Positions 1 to 9,451 of a stretch of DNA of 64,000 bases are shown in pieces. The DNA lies in contig NZ_FRAQ01000005.1 of the NCBI RefSeq assembly GCF_900142385.1, positions 87,653 through 151,652 of the forward strand, read 5' to 3'. Below the pieces are notes generated by a model that ran no database searches, was not told the origin of the DNA, and saw nothing but the letters and a program-made list of their open reading frames with translations. Every line of letters begins with the position of its first letter. Positions within the stretch are counted from its first letter, which is position 1. The DNA is from Marinobacter antarcticus (GTDB lineage: Bacteria > Pseudomonadota > Gammaproteobacteria > Pseudomonadales > Oleiphilaceae). A program made the translations under genes and the position numbers.

Positions 1-143
1 TTGTCCATAATGACGGATCTGTTCAGGCCGGTTCCATTTTCCATGCCATTACTGATGCCGTTTTCATATCAACTGCAGAGATCCGGCATTCCCTTTCAGC
101 GCCCCGGGTGGGTGCAGACGCGCACATGTACTCAGGAGTAACA

Positions 144-1526
144 ATGAAGAAACGATTGCTTTCCGGACTTGTTGGCCTCTTGGCAGCACAGCCTGCCCTT
201 TCCCTGGATCTGGTAGAGACCTATGAGAAAGCACTCTCCTACGACTCTGGCATTGCCGCAGCCCAAGCGCGGTTTGAATCCCAGCAAGCTGCCAGCGATG
301 TTAGCCAAAGCGCCCTGTTACCGCAGATAGGAGCCTATGGCGATGCCCGCCATATTGATTCAGACGGGCCCAGCGCTGGCCAGGACAACAGTTATCGCGA
401 ACTGAACTACGGCGTGCAACTGACACAACCATTGTTCCGGGCAGACGCATGGTTTCAGTATGACGCCAGCCAGTTCCAGACAGAATCTGCACGTGCCCAA
501 TACAATCTGGCACAGCAGCAGCTGATTCTTGATGTCGCAACCGCTTATTTTAACGTGTTGCGCGCTCAGGATACGGTAACGACCGCCCAGGCAACCGAAG
601 CAGCGATCCAGCGACAGTACGAGCAGGCCCAGGAGCGCTTTGATGTGGGTCTGATCGCCATCACTGCGGTGTACGAAGCACGCGCCAGCTACGACGACAG
701 CAGGAGCCTGCGGATTGCCGCAGAAAACCAGACGAACATTGCCCGGGAGAGGCTGGCCCGGTTAACAGGCGAATACTCGGAGGACCTGGAGAATCTGCGC
801 CAGAACTTCCCTCTGGGCCGACCTGAACCAATGGATCCGACTGCGTGGGAAATGACTGCGCTGGAGCAGAACTGGTCCATTCAGTCTGCCCTTTATGACT
901 TGAACGCCAGCGAATCCGGGCTGAAAAGAGCCAAGGCGGGCCATTACCCAACGCTGGACCTGAATGCTTCTTACGGCAAATCCGATGTCACCGGGATTGA
1001 GCAGAATCCGCCGGGCGTTCAGCGTGATGGTGTCAGCACTCAGGGCGTGATCGAGCTCAGCCTCAACGTACCATTGTACTCCGGCGGCGGAACCCAGGCC
1101 GGTGTGCGCCAGCAGCGCTCTCTGGTTACCGTGGCCGAACAGTCTCTGAATACCGTACGCCGCGACGTGCGGGTGAATACCCGAAGCCTGTTCCTGACCG
1201 TTAACAACAACATTGAAACTGCGTCAGCCCTGGAGCGGACGATTATTTCCCGCCGCAGTGCACTGGATGCCACGCGCGCCGGCTATGATGTGGGCACACG
1301 AAATATTGTTGAAGTTCTGGATGCAGAGCGGGCTTACTATGTTGCGCTGAGGGATTACGCCAACGCCCGTTATGACTATGTGAATAATACGCTTCAACTG
1401 AAGCAGGCTGCCGGAACGCTCAGCCCGAGAGATCTGATTGACTTGAACAACTGGCTGAGCGCCAATGCCCCTGGCATTGAGGCCCTGGCCAATGATCGGA
1501 AGACTCTGGACGATCCCACGCTCTAG
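144..1526 (+). CDS. tolC: TolC-family outer membrane efflux channel protein
   Basis: This is the outer membrane channel of tripartite efflux pumps and type I secretion systems. The 460-residue product starts with a signal peptide (MKK, a hydrophobic stretch, probable cleavage near ALS-LD at residue 20). Two outer membrane efflux repeats rich in coiled-coil helices follow, typical of the family in length and layout. The ATG at 144 was chosen because AGGAG lies 5 bp before it and the signal peptide begins there; an upstream in-frame start at 108 would add 12 residues ahead of the signal peptide. No pump partner genes are adjacent. It converges with waaA and the two share a hairpin at 1565-1595. 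The TolC assignment is firm; the exact orthologue (TolC or an OpmH-like protein) is not resolved. Confidence 0.9.
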   Translation: MKKRLLSGLVGLLAAQPALSLDLVETYEKALSYDSGIAAAQARFESQQAASDVSQSALLPQIGAYGDARHIDSDGPSAGQDNSYRELNYGVQLTQPLFRADAWFQYDASQFQTESARAQYNLAQQQLILDVATAYFNVLRAQDTVTTAQATEAAIQRQYEQAQERFDVGLIAITAVYEARASYDDSRSLRIAAENQTNIARERLARLTGEYSEDLENLRQNFPLGRPEPMDPTAWEMTALEQNWSIQSALYDLNASESGLKRAKAGHYPTLDLNASYGKSDVTGIEQNPPGVQRDGVSTQGVIELSLNVPLYSGGGTQAGVRQQRSLVTVAEQSLNTVRRDVRVNTRSLFLTVNNNIETASALERTIISRRSALDATRAGYDVGTRNIVEVLDAERAYYVALRDYANARYDYVNNTLQLKQAAGTLSPRDLIDLNNWLSANAPGIEALANDRKTLDDPTL

Positions 1527-1564
1527 TTTGCACCGGGAAGGCACAGAAACGCGTAATAATAAAG

Positions 1565-1595
1565 ATCGGGTGAGGAATGAGCTTCCTCACCCGAT
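1565..1595 (-). terminator. Intrinsic terminator of waaA, between convergent tolC and waaA
   Basis: A perfect 13-bp stem (ATCGGGTGAGGAA with its complement) encloses a 5-nt loop. On the minus strand it is followed by a T-rich tract (CTTTATTATTA), so it best serves waaA. On the plus strand no T-run follows, so any effect on tolC transcripts would be weaker. Confidence 0.8.
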
Positions 1596-1611
1596 ACCAG
1601 CCCCGATCGCT

Positions 1612-2865
1612 TCAAACCCGCGCGATAACCCCGTCAACCACTCTATCTAGCGCACCCTTATTCTTGTTAACCACTGACAACGCACGTTGGCCGCTGGCCC
1701 GACGTTCATCAGCATCGCTGAACAGAGCCAGCAGATGACGGGATAGCTCATCGGCACTGCCAACCATCGTCACGCCACGGTCATCGAGAAGCCTCTGATA
1801 AATGGTTTCAAAGTTGAACACGTGAGGCCCAGAGATCACCGGGATTCCCCAGCCTGCTGGCTCCAGCGGATTGTGACCGCCGCGCTCAATCAACGAGCCG
1901 CCCACGAATGCCACGTCACTGGCGCCATAAAGCATCATCAGCTCGCCCATGGTATCCCCAAGATAAACCTCTGTACTTGAGGGGTCTTCACTCCGGGATC
2001 GCCGTGCCAGCGAGAACTTCTGTCTATTCACTTTTTCCGCGATCGCTTCAAAGCGCTCAGGGTGGCGAGGCACCAGAATCAACAGGGCGTCCGGATGAGT
2101 GTTCAAAAGCTGCCGATGGGCTGCCAGCAACTGCATGTCCTCACCCTCATGGGTACTGCCGGCAATCCAGACCGGGCGCGAGGAAAAGGATGCCTTGAGC
2201 TTTAGCGAAGCCTCCCGCACAGCGTCGGGAATATCCACATCAAACTTCACGCTCCCTGTCACCGCAACCTTGGATGCTGCAACGCCAATTCTGCGAAACC
2301 GTTCTGCATCTTTTTCTGCCTGAGCGGCCACCCAACTGATACTGCGCATGATCGGCGCAACCAGGCTTTTGACACGTTCATACCCTCGGGCAGAACGTTC
2401 GGAAAGGCGCGCATTGATAAGAAACACCGGCACTCGCCGGGAACGGCTCTGGCGTATCATGTTCGGCCATATTTCCGTTTCCATGATGACCAGAATTCTG
2501 GGGTTGGCCCGGTTCAGAAAACGACGTATCGAACCTGGGGTATCGTAGGGTGCGTAAGCGTACTGAACCTGACTACCAAACATTTTCATGGCCTGCGTCA
2601 GGCCCGTGTCCGTCATGGCGGTCATCAATATAGTAATGCTGGGATCGCGCGCGAGGAGGCGCCGCACCATAGGCGCCGCAGCAATGGTTTCGCCAACCGA
2701 GACGGCATGTACCCAAACCACGGTACCGCTGGCCCGGGGCACAAAGCCCAGGCGCTGCTGCCAGTTAAGACGCAGTTCCGGGGCCTGTCGGCCTTGCCAC
2801 CACAACCGCAAAAGAATAAATGGAAGCAGCAACCGTATAAGTTGTGAATAGATAAATTGAAGCAC
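1612..2865 (-). CDS. waaA: 3-deoxy-D-manno-octulosonic acid (Kdo) transferase
   Basis: WaaA transfers Kdo from CMP-Kdo to lipid IVA at the inner membrane, the first step of LPS core assembly. The 417-residue product has an N-terminal membrane anchor (LIRLLLPFILLRLWW), a GT30 N-terminal domain with the WVHAVSVGE motif, and a C-terminal GT-B half with GGSLIERGGHNPLEPA, typical of the family. The GTG at 2865 was chosen because AGGAG lies 6 bp before it; a longer frame from 2904 begins with TTG and has no ribosome site. It is divergent from the lpxL-type gene across 123 bp, and ends at the hairpin shared with tolC. Whether it adds one or two Kdo residues cannot be told, but the Kdo kinase gene at 20321 fits a phosphorylated-Kdo core. 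Confidence 0.95.
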   Translation of the reverse strand: MLQFIYSQLIRLLLPFILLRLWWQGRQAPELRLNWQQRLGFVPRASGTVVWVHAVSVGETIAAAPMVRRLLARDPSITILMTAMTDTGLTQAMKMFGSQVQYAYAPYDTPGSIRRFLNRANPRILVIMETEIWPNMIRQSRSRRVPVFLINARLSERSARGYERVKSLVAPIMRSISWVAAQAEKDAERFRRIGVAASKVAVTGSVKFDVDIPDAVREASLKLKASFSSRPVWIAGSTHEGEDMQLLAAHRQLLNTHPDALLILVPRHPERFEAIAEKVNRQKFSLARRSRSEDPSSTEVYLGDTMGELMMLYGASDVAFVGGSLIERGGHNPLEPAGWGIPVISGPHVFNFETIYQRLLDDRGVTMVGSADELSRHLLALFSDADERRASGQRALSVVNKNKGALDRVVDGVIARV

Positions 2866-2988
2866 GCAGGACTCCTGGCAAACCAGTGCGCTATCATATC
2901 GCAAACCCTATTGATTTGCTTACGACTGACTCTGCCGGGCACCATAGCCTGGCCAGTAATAAACTAACCCTTCCAGGACCTGTTTCAA

Positions 2989-3936
2989 GTGAAGAAGAAA
3001 TACCGCCGGCAGCCACGGAATACAGACTACTCTGCCTACCGCCATCCTCGTTGGTGGCCAACATGGGCTGGAATTGCGGTTATGTGGAGCGTCGCTCAGC
3101 TTCCGATCCGTTTTCAGTGGTGGCTTGGCAAGCGTATTGGCCTGCTGGCCTGGCGACTTGCCAGCAGGCGCCGCCACATAGCCGAGGTCAATATCCGATT
3201 GTGCTTTCCGGAGTTCACTCGGTCGCAGCAAGATGCGCTTGTGCGCAATACCTTTATCGCTAATGGAATTGGGCTGATTGAGCTTGGAACTGCATGGTTT
3301 CGAAACCCCAAAAAACTCACCGGCATAACGGAAGTTCACGGCAAAGAACACCTTGATAACGCCTTGGCCAAAGGTAAGGGCGTGCTGCTGCTGGGCGGCC
3401 ATTACAGTACTCTGGATCTCGGCGGCAGCCTGATTACAGAGTATATTGAAGCGGATGTGATGCAGCGGGATCACAACAACCCATTGATGAACGCCATCAT
3501 GACCCGGGCGCGGGAGCGTCGGTATGGCACGGTTCTCGGCTCCCGGGATCTTCGTGGTTTGCTCCGAAGCCTGCGGGATAATCGCACCGTATGGTATGCA
3601 ACAGACCAGGACTATGGCCGCAAGGACATTGTGTTCGCGCCATTTTTTGGCATCCCAGCCGGCACAATCACGGCCACTTCACGAATCGCAGCACGCAGCC
3701 ACTGCAAGGTTGTTCCTTTCAGCCACTTCCGGCGAGACGACAAACCCGGTTACGACATTTATTTTCACCCTCCGCTGGAGTCATTCCCAAGCGGTGACGA
3801 CCTGCGGGATGCAACCGAGATCAACCAGATTCTTGAACGTGAGATACGGCGCGCCCCAGACCAGTACCTCTGGATGCACCGGCGTTTCAAAACGCGGCCA
3901 GACATAGACGACCCGGGCTTTTATGGCAACAAATAG
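2989..3936 (+). CDS. Lipid A biosynthesis late acyltransferase, LpxL/HtrB family
   Basis: Members of this family move a fatty acyl chain from acyl-ACP to Kdo-lipid A at the inner membrane. The 315-residue protein has an N-terminal hydrophobic segment (about residues 22-58) and the HX4D catalytic motif (His138 in GGHYSTLD, Asp143), then the family's FFG(I/M)PAGT-type region near residue 223. The start is GTG, with AGGA 10 bp upstream. Its place opposite waaA fits lipid A completion. It overlaps the ELM1-family gene by 14 bp, so the two are probably translated together. LpxL and LpxM specificity cannot be separated from sequence alone. A second family member lies at 9448. Confidence 0.88.
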   Translation: MKKKYRRQPRNTDYSAYRHPRWWPTWAGIAVMWSVAQLPIRFQWWLGKRIGLLAWRLASRRRHIAEVNIRLCFPEFTRSQQDALVRNTFIANGIGLIELGTAWFRNPKKLTGITEVHGKEHLDNALAKGKGVLLLGGHYSTLDLGGSLITEYIEADVMQRDHNNPLMNAIMTRARERRYGTVLGSRDLRGLLRSLRDNRTVWYATDQDYGRKDIVFAPFFGIPAGTITATSRIAARSHCKVVPFSHFRRDDKPGYDIYFHPPLESFPSGDDLRDATEINQILEREIRRAPDQYLWMHRRFKTRPDIDDPGFYGNK

Positions 3937-4903
3937 AGCATCACCGGCACCTGTAATATGGTTGCTCACAGACAACAAGCCCGGGCACCGGAATCAACTG
4001 AAAGGCCTGGGTAACCGTTTGCGGGTGAAGGCCGGCGCCAGCCTGTTCTGGATCGATGCTCACGACACAAGCGTTCCATTATGGCGCGCACTGCTGGCGA
4101 TACCCCCTGCGCTGGATAAAGCGTTACCCCACCCAGACCTTATCATCGCCGCAGGCACGAGCACTCATAGGCTTCTGCTCTCATTGCGGCGGCTCAGGAA
4201 TGCAAAAACTCTGGTCATCATGAAGCCCGGGTTCCCGCGCACGTGGATCAATGGCTCAATTATTCCTGCCCATGACGGGATTGCACAGAGCCGGGATACT
4301 CTGATCACAGAAGGTGTCATCAACACCGTTACGCCCCTTGCCAGAATTACTGACAAGCCGGAAGCTCTGTTGTTGCTTGGCGGGCCTTCCCCGCATTTTG
4401 ACTGGGACGATGACGTTGTTTTCGGGCAAGTCACCAACCTGATTGGCGAGTACCCGCAATGGCGCTGGACGATCAGTGGCTCAAGGCGAACACCGGATGC
4501 TCTCAGGGCGAGACTTGATGAACTTTCTGGTCCCCGGATCACCGTGGCAGACCCTGACAGAACGCACGAAGACTGGCTCAGCCATCACGTTGCCGCGTCC
4601 AGGGCCATCTGGGTAACCCCGGACAGCATGTCCATGGTGTGCGAAGCTGCAACATCCGGCGTTCCAACCGGGCTGTTTCAGTTATCCGAACGCTCAGATA
4701 GTCGGGTTGTCAGCGGCGTCCAACGGCTGCTCAAAGCTGGCTATGTGGCCCGCTGGAGCGATCATGCTGCAGTAATGGGCGGCAAAACTGGCCATGAGAC
4801 TTCTCTTTGGGAGGCGGATCGGGCCGCAGACTGGGTAATTCATCGCTGGTTTTCTCCGGGTTCCGGGAAAATGAAAAAAGGACAAAAGAGGACGACTACT
4901 TGA
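3923..4903 (+). CDS. ELM1/DUF1022-family protein in LPS operon
   Basis: The 326-residue protein matches the bacterial family named after plant mitochondrial fission protein ELM1 (formerly DUF1022). Seen features are WLLTDNKPGHRNQ near the N-terminus, a central LLLGGPSPHFDW, and VTPDSMSMVCEAATSGVPTGLF near residue 230, which resembles the donor-binding part of GT-B glycosyltransferases. The bacterial function is not established. The position between an LpxL gene and a GT4 gene makes an envelope-sugar role likely, which is inference. The ATG overlaps the previous gene by 14 bp, and its stop codon overlaps the next gene's start. Confidence 0.75.
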   Translation: MATNRASPAPVIWLLTDNKPGHRNQLKGLGNRLRVKAGASLFWIDAHDTSVPLWRALLAIPPALDKALPHPDLIIAAGTSTHRLLLSLRRLRNAKTLVIMKPGFPRTWINGSIIPAHDGIAQSRDTLITEGVINTVTPLARITDKPEALLLLGGPSPHFDWDDDVVFGQVTNLIGEYPQWRWTISGSRRTPDALRARLDELSGPRITVADPDRTHEDWLSHHVAASRAIWVTPDSMSMVCEAATSGVPTGLFQLSERSDSRVVSGVQRLLKAGYVARWSDHAAVMGGKTGHETSLWEADRAADWVIHRWFSPGSGKMKKGQKRTTT

Positions 4904-6015
4904 GAATTCTTCAGGCACTGCCGGCCCTTTACAGTGGCGGTGTAGAAAGAGGAACCGTGGAATTTGCGTCGGACCTGGTACGACACGGCCATGAGTCGTT
5001 TGTCGTTTCCAACGGTGGTCCGCTGGCAAAGCGCCTTCAAGAACAAGGCTCGACCCACATCCAGATGCCGATTCACCGCAAATCGGCCGCGTCGCTTGGT
5101 CAGATCCGGCCTATGCGAAAACTGATCAGGGAGCTGCAGCCAGACATTATTCACGTACGCTCCCGTATGCCTGCTTGGATTGTGCGCCTGGCATGGAAGG
5201 GGCTGCCCGCGCATCAGCGCCCCGCGATCGTTTCAACCTTCCATGGCATGTACTCCGTTAATCCCTACAGCGCCATCATGGCGAAATCAGATCACGTGAT
5301 TGCAGTTTCAAATTGCGTGCGTGACTACGTTCTCCGAAACTTTCACGTTCCGGAACAGAAGCTATCCGTGATACAGCGTGGCGTGGATGTAGATTATTTT
5401 CGGCAACGGAAATTAAGCGGAGCATGGCGACAGGCTCTGTTTGCGCAGTTTCCTCAACTTGAAGACAAACGCATTCTGATGATGCCGGGGCGCATTTCCC
5501 GGTGGAAAGGCCAGCTCCAGTTTCTTGAGGCAATGGCGGAAATTACCCACGAAAAGCCCCACTGCCACGGCATCATTGTGGGCGGCGTGGAGCCAGGCAA
5601 AGAGCATTTTATGGGGGAGCTCGAGCAGCAGCGCGCCAAACTCGGGCTTACCGACAAGGTCACCTTCCTGGGGCAGCGGGATGACATGGCGGAGCTTTAC
5701 CTCTTCTCCGACCTCGTGTGCCACATGTCAACAAAACCGGAGCCCTTCGGTCGCACCGTCACCGAGGCTCTTTCATCCGGCACACCCGTCGTTGCATTTA
5801 ACCGGGGTGGTGCCGCAGAAACATTACAGGCATGCTTCCGTGACGGACTTGTAACTCCCGATGACACCCGGGAATTCGCCCGGGTTGCACTCAGGCTGTT
5901 GAACGATAAAACATCGAATATCGAGATCCCCTTCAGGTTTCGTCTTCAGGCGCAAACAGAGTCGACACTGGAGGTCTACCGCAAAGTTCTTGGCAACGCG
6001 CCCCCGCTATCATGA
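4900..6015 (+). CDS. Glycosyltransferase family 4, LPS core type
   Basis: The 371-residue GT-B protein has an N-terminal acceptor domain beginning RILQALPALYSGGVERGT and a C-terminal donor domain with MMPGRISRWKGQLQFLEA and the E-X7-E region KPEPFGRTVTEALSSGTPVVA, all hallmarks of GT4. Translation probably starts at TTG 4900: AGAGGA lies 7 bp before it, and the TTG overlaps the TGA of the previous gene (TTGA), a coupling arrangement. The frame stays open upstream to 4807, but that stretch is inside the preceding gene and looks unrelated to GT4. The sugar and acceptor are unknown. It is followed by another GT4 with an ATGA overlap. Confidence 0.85.
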   Translation: MRILQALPALYSGGVERGTVEFASDLVRHGHESFVVSNGGPLAKRLQEQGSTHIQMPIHRKSAASLGQIRPMRKLIRELQPDIIHVRSRMPAWIVRLAWKGLPAHQRPAIVSTFHGMYSVNPYSAIMAKSDHVIAVSNCVRDYVLRNFHVPEQKLSVIQRGVDVDYFRQRKLSGAWRQALFAQFPQLEDKRILMMPGRISRWKGQLQFLEAMAEITHEKPHCHGIIVGGVEPGKEHFMGELEQQRAKLGLTDKVTFLGQRDDMAELYLFSDLVCHMSTKPEPFGRTVTEALSSGTPVVAFNRGGAAETLQACFRDGLVTPDDTREFARVALRLLNDKTSNIEIPFRFRLQAQTESTLEVYRKVLGNAPPLS

Positions 6016-7052
6016 GCGCACCAGACCATCTCACCGTCGTCCAGCTAATCGCCACTCCGGGAAGCAATTGGGGAGGCATGGAGAAGCATACAGCCGACCT
6101 TTCGGAGGAGCTTGCACGCTGCGGCCATAAAGTACATGTTCTTGCTCACCCTGATTACAGACAACGCTTTTCACACAGGGTTAATTTCCACCCTTTACCG
6201 GTTCAATGGGGAAGACGGAACCCCTTGCTTAAGCTGCGTTTAAGGCAAATTATTCGCAAGCTGTCACCCGATGTGCTCCACGCCCAAGGCAATAAAGCTG
6301 CCGCACTGCTGTCTGGAACGGGAAGACACGGAAACATAACGGTGGGCACGATCCACGGGACAAAAACCAGCCATAAGGATTTCTGCAAGCTTGACGGGGT
6401 AATTGCCGTCAGTACCGGGATATATCAGAGCCTTTCGCACGCCAATACAAAGCTGATATACAACGGCGTAAAGCCTCAGAACAACGGAGCTAAAACAACC
6501 AATGCGATTCCTGAGGTCCAAGCCTTTGCGCTGGCTATAGGTCGCCTCGAGCCAGTCAAGCAGTTCGACTACCTGGTTTCTGCGTGGGCGGCACTCAACC
6601 CGCCACTGCCACTTTACATTCTGGGCGATGGCTCCGGGATGGATCTATTGAAGGCGCAGGTACAACGCCTTGGCGCTGAAACGCTCATAAAGCTACCCGG
6701 CTACGAAGACAACCCCGCGGCCTGGCTGCAACAAGCGTCGGTCTGCGTAATCAGTTCTGAGCGCGAGGGTTTCCCTTATGCGCTGGTTGAAGCGTTACTT
6801 GCAAGGTGCCCTGTGCTGTCAACGCCGGTCAACGGTGCGCTTGATCTTCTTCCTGCGGAAAGCCTGGCAGACTCGACCAGCCTGAACGCGCTGCAGACAC
6901 TCCTGTCGGTGCAACTTGCCGACCTGGGAGGCCTGAAGAAGAGCCAGGAAGCATGCTTTGGGCGTGCCTCCCGAGAGCTTACCCTGGAGGCCATGACAAG
7001 CCGGACCGAAGCTTTTTATTATGAGCTTCTAGGCAAAAAATCCGTGGACTGA
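6012..7052 (+). CDS. Glycosyltransferase family 4
   Basis: The 346-residue GT-B glycosyltransferase begins VVQLIATPGSNWGGMEKHT, the usual glycine-rich acceptor loop, and carries AIGRLEPVKQFDYLV and SEREGFPYALVEALLARCPVLST in the donor domain. It overlaps the preceding GT4 by 4 bp (ATGA), so the run lpxL-type gene, ELM1, GT4, GT4 is one tightly packed operon of core assembly genes. The donor sugar cannot be named. It ends 49 bp before the stop of a convergent GT2 gene, with no clear terminator between them. Confidence 0.85.
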   Translation: MSAPDHLTVVQLIATPGSNWGGMEKHTADLSEELARCGHKVHVLAHPDYRQRFSHRVNFHPLPVQWGRRNPLLKLRLRQIIRKLSPDVLHAQGNKAAALLSGTGRHGNITVGTIHGTKTSHKDFCKLDGVIAVSTGIYQSLSHANTKLIYNGVKPQNNGAKTTNAIPEVQAFALAIGRLEPVKQFDYLVSAWAALNPPLPLYILGDGSGMDLLKAQVQRLGAETLIKLPGYEDNPAAWLQQASVCVISSEREGFPYALVEALLARCPVLSTPVNGALDLLPAESLADSTSLNALQTLLSVQLADLGGLKKSQEACFGRASRELTLEAMTSRTEAFYYELLGKKSVD

Positions 7053-7101
7053 CCACACAATTCCCGCCGTGGTTCTGTGCAATCTCTGGTCTATCCTAAA
7101 A

Positions 7102-7902
7102 TCACTTTTCTGCGCTGCTCTGGCCTTCTATCTCCGCCAGCATCTGCAACTCTTTTGCCTTGGCCAGCCTCATGAAATTTCTATTCGCAGCCGTAATAGA
7201 AACACTGAGCCCAAACCAGCCGTTCATGACCTGCCGGTGAATCAGATAATATTTGAGAAACTTGAGAGGGAATTCCACAAACAATCGGCCAGCGGAAATT
7301 TTTCGGCCTTTCGCCACCAGATACCGCGCTTGCTCTGAGGAAAGCTGGCAGTATTTTCTCTCCATTTGCTCAAGCGATATAAGCGTCCTGTGGAGAACAT
7401 CTCCCTTTAGATACTCTACCTTCCCCTCCCTCACCTGGGGCCGATCATTATTGCTATCTTTCTCCGCCTCAATTGCAGCCTTTTTTCGGTTGTATAGCCG
7501 CAGGATCTTCTTGCTTTTATCATGCCTGAACGGGTGCCCGGGGTTCGGTTGAGACAACACCCAACGCATTTTAAAGCCCGCTATGTCAGCCGGAATGGGC
7601 GCCTCGAAAAGTGCCTTTATATTTTCAACAAGTTCGTCCGACAGGACTTCATCAGCATCCAGATCCAGTACCCAGTCATTGCGGCAGAGACTTGCGGCAT
7701 ACGCCTTCTGACACGCGAAGCCGTGCCAATCATTGTGCACAAACCGGGCGCCTGCCGATTCCACAATATCCCTGGTGTTGTCTGTACTGCCAGAGTCCAC
7801 GACAATGACTTCATCAACCCAGCCAATCACCTTTGCCAGCGACTCCGGGAGCCTCATCTCTTCGTTCTGGGTAATGTAGTAAACGGATAGCGGTAGCTTC
7901 AT
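7102..7902 (-). CDS. Glycosyltransferase family 2, KdtX/WaaE-like
   Basis: The 266-residue GT-A enzyme begins MKLPLSVYYITQNEE and has DSGSTDNT, then the metal-binding DLDADEVL near residue 80. It resembles the KdtX/WaaE group that adds a sugar, often glucose, to the inner core heptose of LPS. The ATG at 7902 was preferred because AGGA precedes it by 6 bp; in-frame starts at 7917 and 7950 are also possible. It stands alone on the minus strand, divergent from manC. The second half of the fusion protein at 10379 is a paralogue of this protein, with the same NEE, DSGSTD and DADE motifs in the same order. Confidence 0.83.
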   Translation of the reverse strand: MKLPLSVYYITQNEEMRLPESLAKVIGWVDEVIVVDSGSTDNTRDIVESAGARFVHNDWHGFACQKAYAASLCRNDWVLDLDADEVLSDELVENIKALFEAPIPADIAGFKMRWVLSQPNPGHPFRHDKSKKILRLYNRKKAAIEAEKDSNNDRPQVREGKVEYLKGDVLHRTLISLEQMERKYCQLSSEQARYLVAKGRKISAGRLFVEFPLKFLKYYLIHRQVMNGWFGLSVSITAANRNFMRLAKAKELQMLAEIEGQSSAEK

Positions 7903-8035
7903 CACGGATCCTGGCATTAAAGCAGTCGACTCAAGCCTCAGGCCGGTCATTATTAAGATGCCAGTATGGTAAAGTATTTCACCTCAGGTTGGTGCTTTTC
8001 CAAAGCTTTCACAAACTCAGGCCCGGAGTAAACTC

Positions 8036-9451
8036 ATGATTCACCCCGTCATTATGGCTGGCGGTACCGGCTCGCGACTTTGGCCGCTGTCACGACAATT
8101 GAACCCGAAGCAATTTCTTAAGCTGACGGACGGCCCACTCTCGATGCTGCAATCGACGGTGGCCAGGCTTGACGGGATGGATGCTCAAAAACCACTCCTG
8201 ATCTGCAATGAAGAGCATCGCTTTCTGGCGGCGGAACAAATGCGGCAATCCGGCCATGAGGATAGCTGCATTATCCTTGAACCCTGCGGTCGCAACACAG
8301 CACCTGCCATCGCACTGGCGGCGCTTCAGCTTTGCGAGAACGCCGATGGCGATGACCCGCTTATGCTGGTTCTTGCCGCCGATCATCTGATCAAGGATGT
8401 GGATGCGTTCCAGAAAGGCGTAGCACAGGCTGTCCCTCTGGCCCAAGACGGCAAACTCGTGACCTTCGGAATTGTTCCCCACCAACCGGAAACCGGATAC
8501 GGCTATATACATCGCGGCAGTGAACTCGCCGTTGATTGCTACTCCGTTGATGGCTTTGTGGAAAAGCCCGACATTCAGACTGCCAAAGCCTACCTTGCGT
8601 CCGGAGAGTACCTCTGGAACAGCGGTATGTTCCTGTTTGGCGCCCGGCAATATCTGACAGAGCTGGAATTACACCGCCCTGACATTCTCTCTGCCTGCCG
8701 TGCCGCGATGACGGATACCAGCAAGGACCTTCACTTTATCCGGGTGAATTCGGAGCTATTCGCTGAATGCCCCTCTGAATCAGTGGACTACGCGGTCATG
8801 GAAAAAACCGATCATGCCGCAGTTGTCTCCCTGGACGCAGGCTGGAGCGACATCGGATCCTGGTCCGCCCTTTGGGATGTCAGCGACAAAGACTCGAATG
8901 GAAACAGCCTCAACGGCGATGTGATTGCTCACCAAACCCGAGACACGCTTGTACGCGCAGATAGCCGCCTCGTTGCCACCATTGGAGTCGATGATCTGGT
9001 CATAATCGAGACCAAAGACGCCATTCTTGTTGCTCACAAGGACAAGGTGCAGGACGTAAAAGCTGTGGTTGAGCAAATCCGCAGCGATGGCCGGCACGAG
9101 CACATGAATCACCGTGAGGTCTACCGTCCCTGGGGAATCTATGACTCCATAGACAGCGGCCCTCGCTACCAGGTGAAGCGAATCACTGTAAAGCCTGGAG
9201 CAAAGCTCTCTGTTCAGATGCATCATCATCGCGCTGAGCACTGGATCGTCGTCAGCGGTACAGCGCGGGTGACCAACGGCGAAAAAACCTATCTGGTTAC
9301 AGAAAACCAATCCACATACATCCCCATAGGACAGGTGCACTCTCTGGAAAATCCGGGGGTTATCGATCTGGAACTGATCGAAGTGCAATCCGGCTCCTAT
9401 CTCGGCGAGGATGACATTGTCAGATACGAGGACCGGTACGGCAGAAAATGA
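8036..9451 (+). CDS. manC: Mannose-1-phosphate guanylyltransferase / mannose-6-phosphate isomerase
   Basis: This bifunctional enzyme makes GDP-mannose from mannose-1-phosphate and interconverts fructose-6-P and mannose-6-P. The 471-residue protein has the nucleotidyltransferase signature [13 protein letters not shown] with NPKQF near the N-terminus, the VEKPD loop near residue 180, and a C-terminal cupin with [17 protein letters not shown] typical of type II phosphomannose isomerase. GGAG lies 7 bp before the ATG. The next gene overlaps by 4 bp. GDP-mannose could feed one of the nearby GT4 enzymes. No phosphomannomutase gene is in the window. Confidence 0.93.
   Translation: MIHPVIMAGGTGSRLWPLSRQLNPKQFLKLTDGPLSMLQSTVARLDGMDAQKPLLICNEEHRFLAAEQMRQSGHEDSCIILEPCGRNTAPAIALAALQLCENADGDDPLMLVLAADHLIKDVDAFQKGVAQAVPLAQDGKLVTFGIVPHQPETGYGYIHRGSELAVDCYSVDGFVEKPDIQTAKAYLASGEYLWNSGMFLFGARQYLTELELHRPDILSACRAAMTDTSKDLHFIRVNSELFAECPSESVDYAVMEKTDHAAVVSLDAGWSDIGSWSALWDVSDKDSNGNSLNGDVIAHQTRDTLVRADSRLVATIGVDDLVIIETKDAILVAHKDKVQDVKAVVEQIRSDGRHEHMNHREVYRPWGIYDSIDSGPRYQVKRITVKPGAKLSVQMHHHRAEHWIVVSGTARVTNGEKTYLVTENQSTYIPIGQVHSLENPGVIDLELIEVQSGSYLGEDDIVRYEDRYGRK

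Noticed and set aside
1..143. Possible TPP riboswitch or divergent promoter at the window start, since tolC is sometimes near thiC
   Set aside because: The conserved thi-box elements (CUGAGA and the GAUCUGGAUAAUGCC-type block) were not found on either strand.
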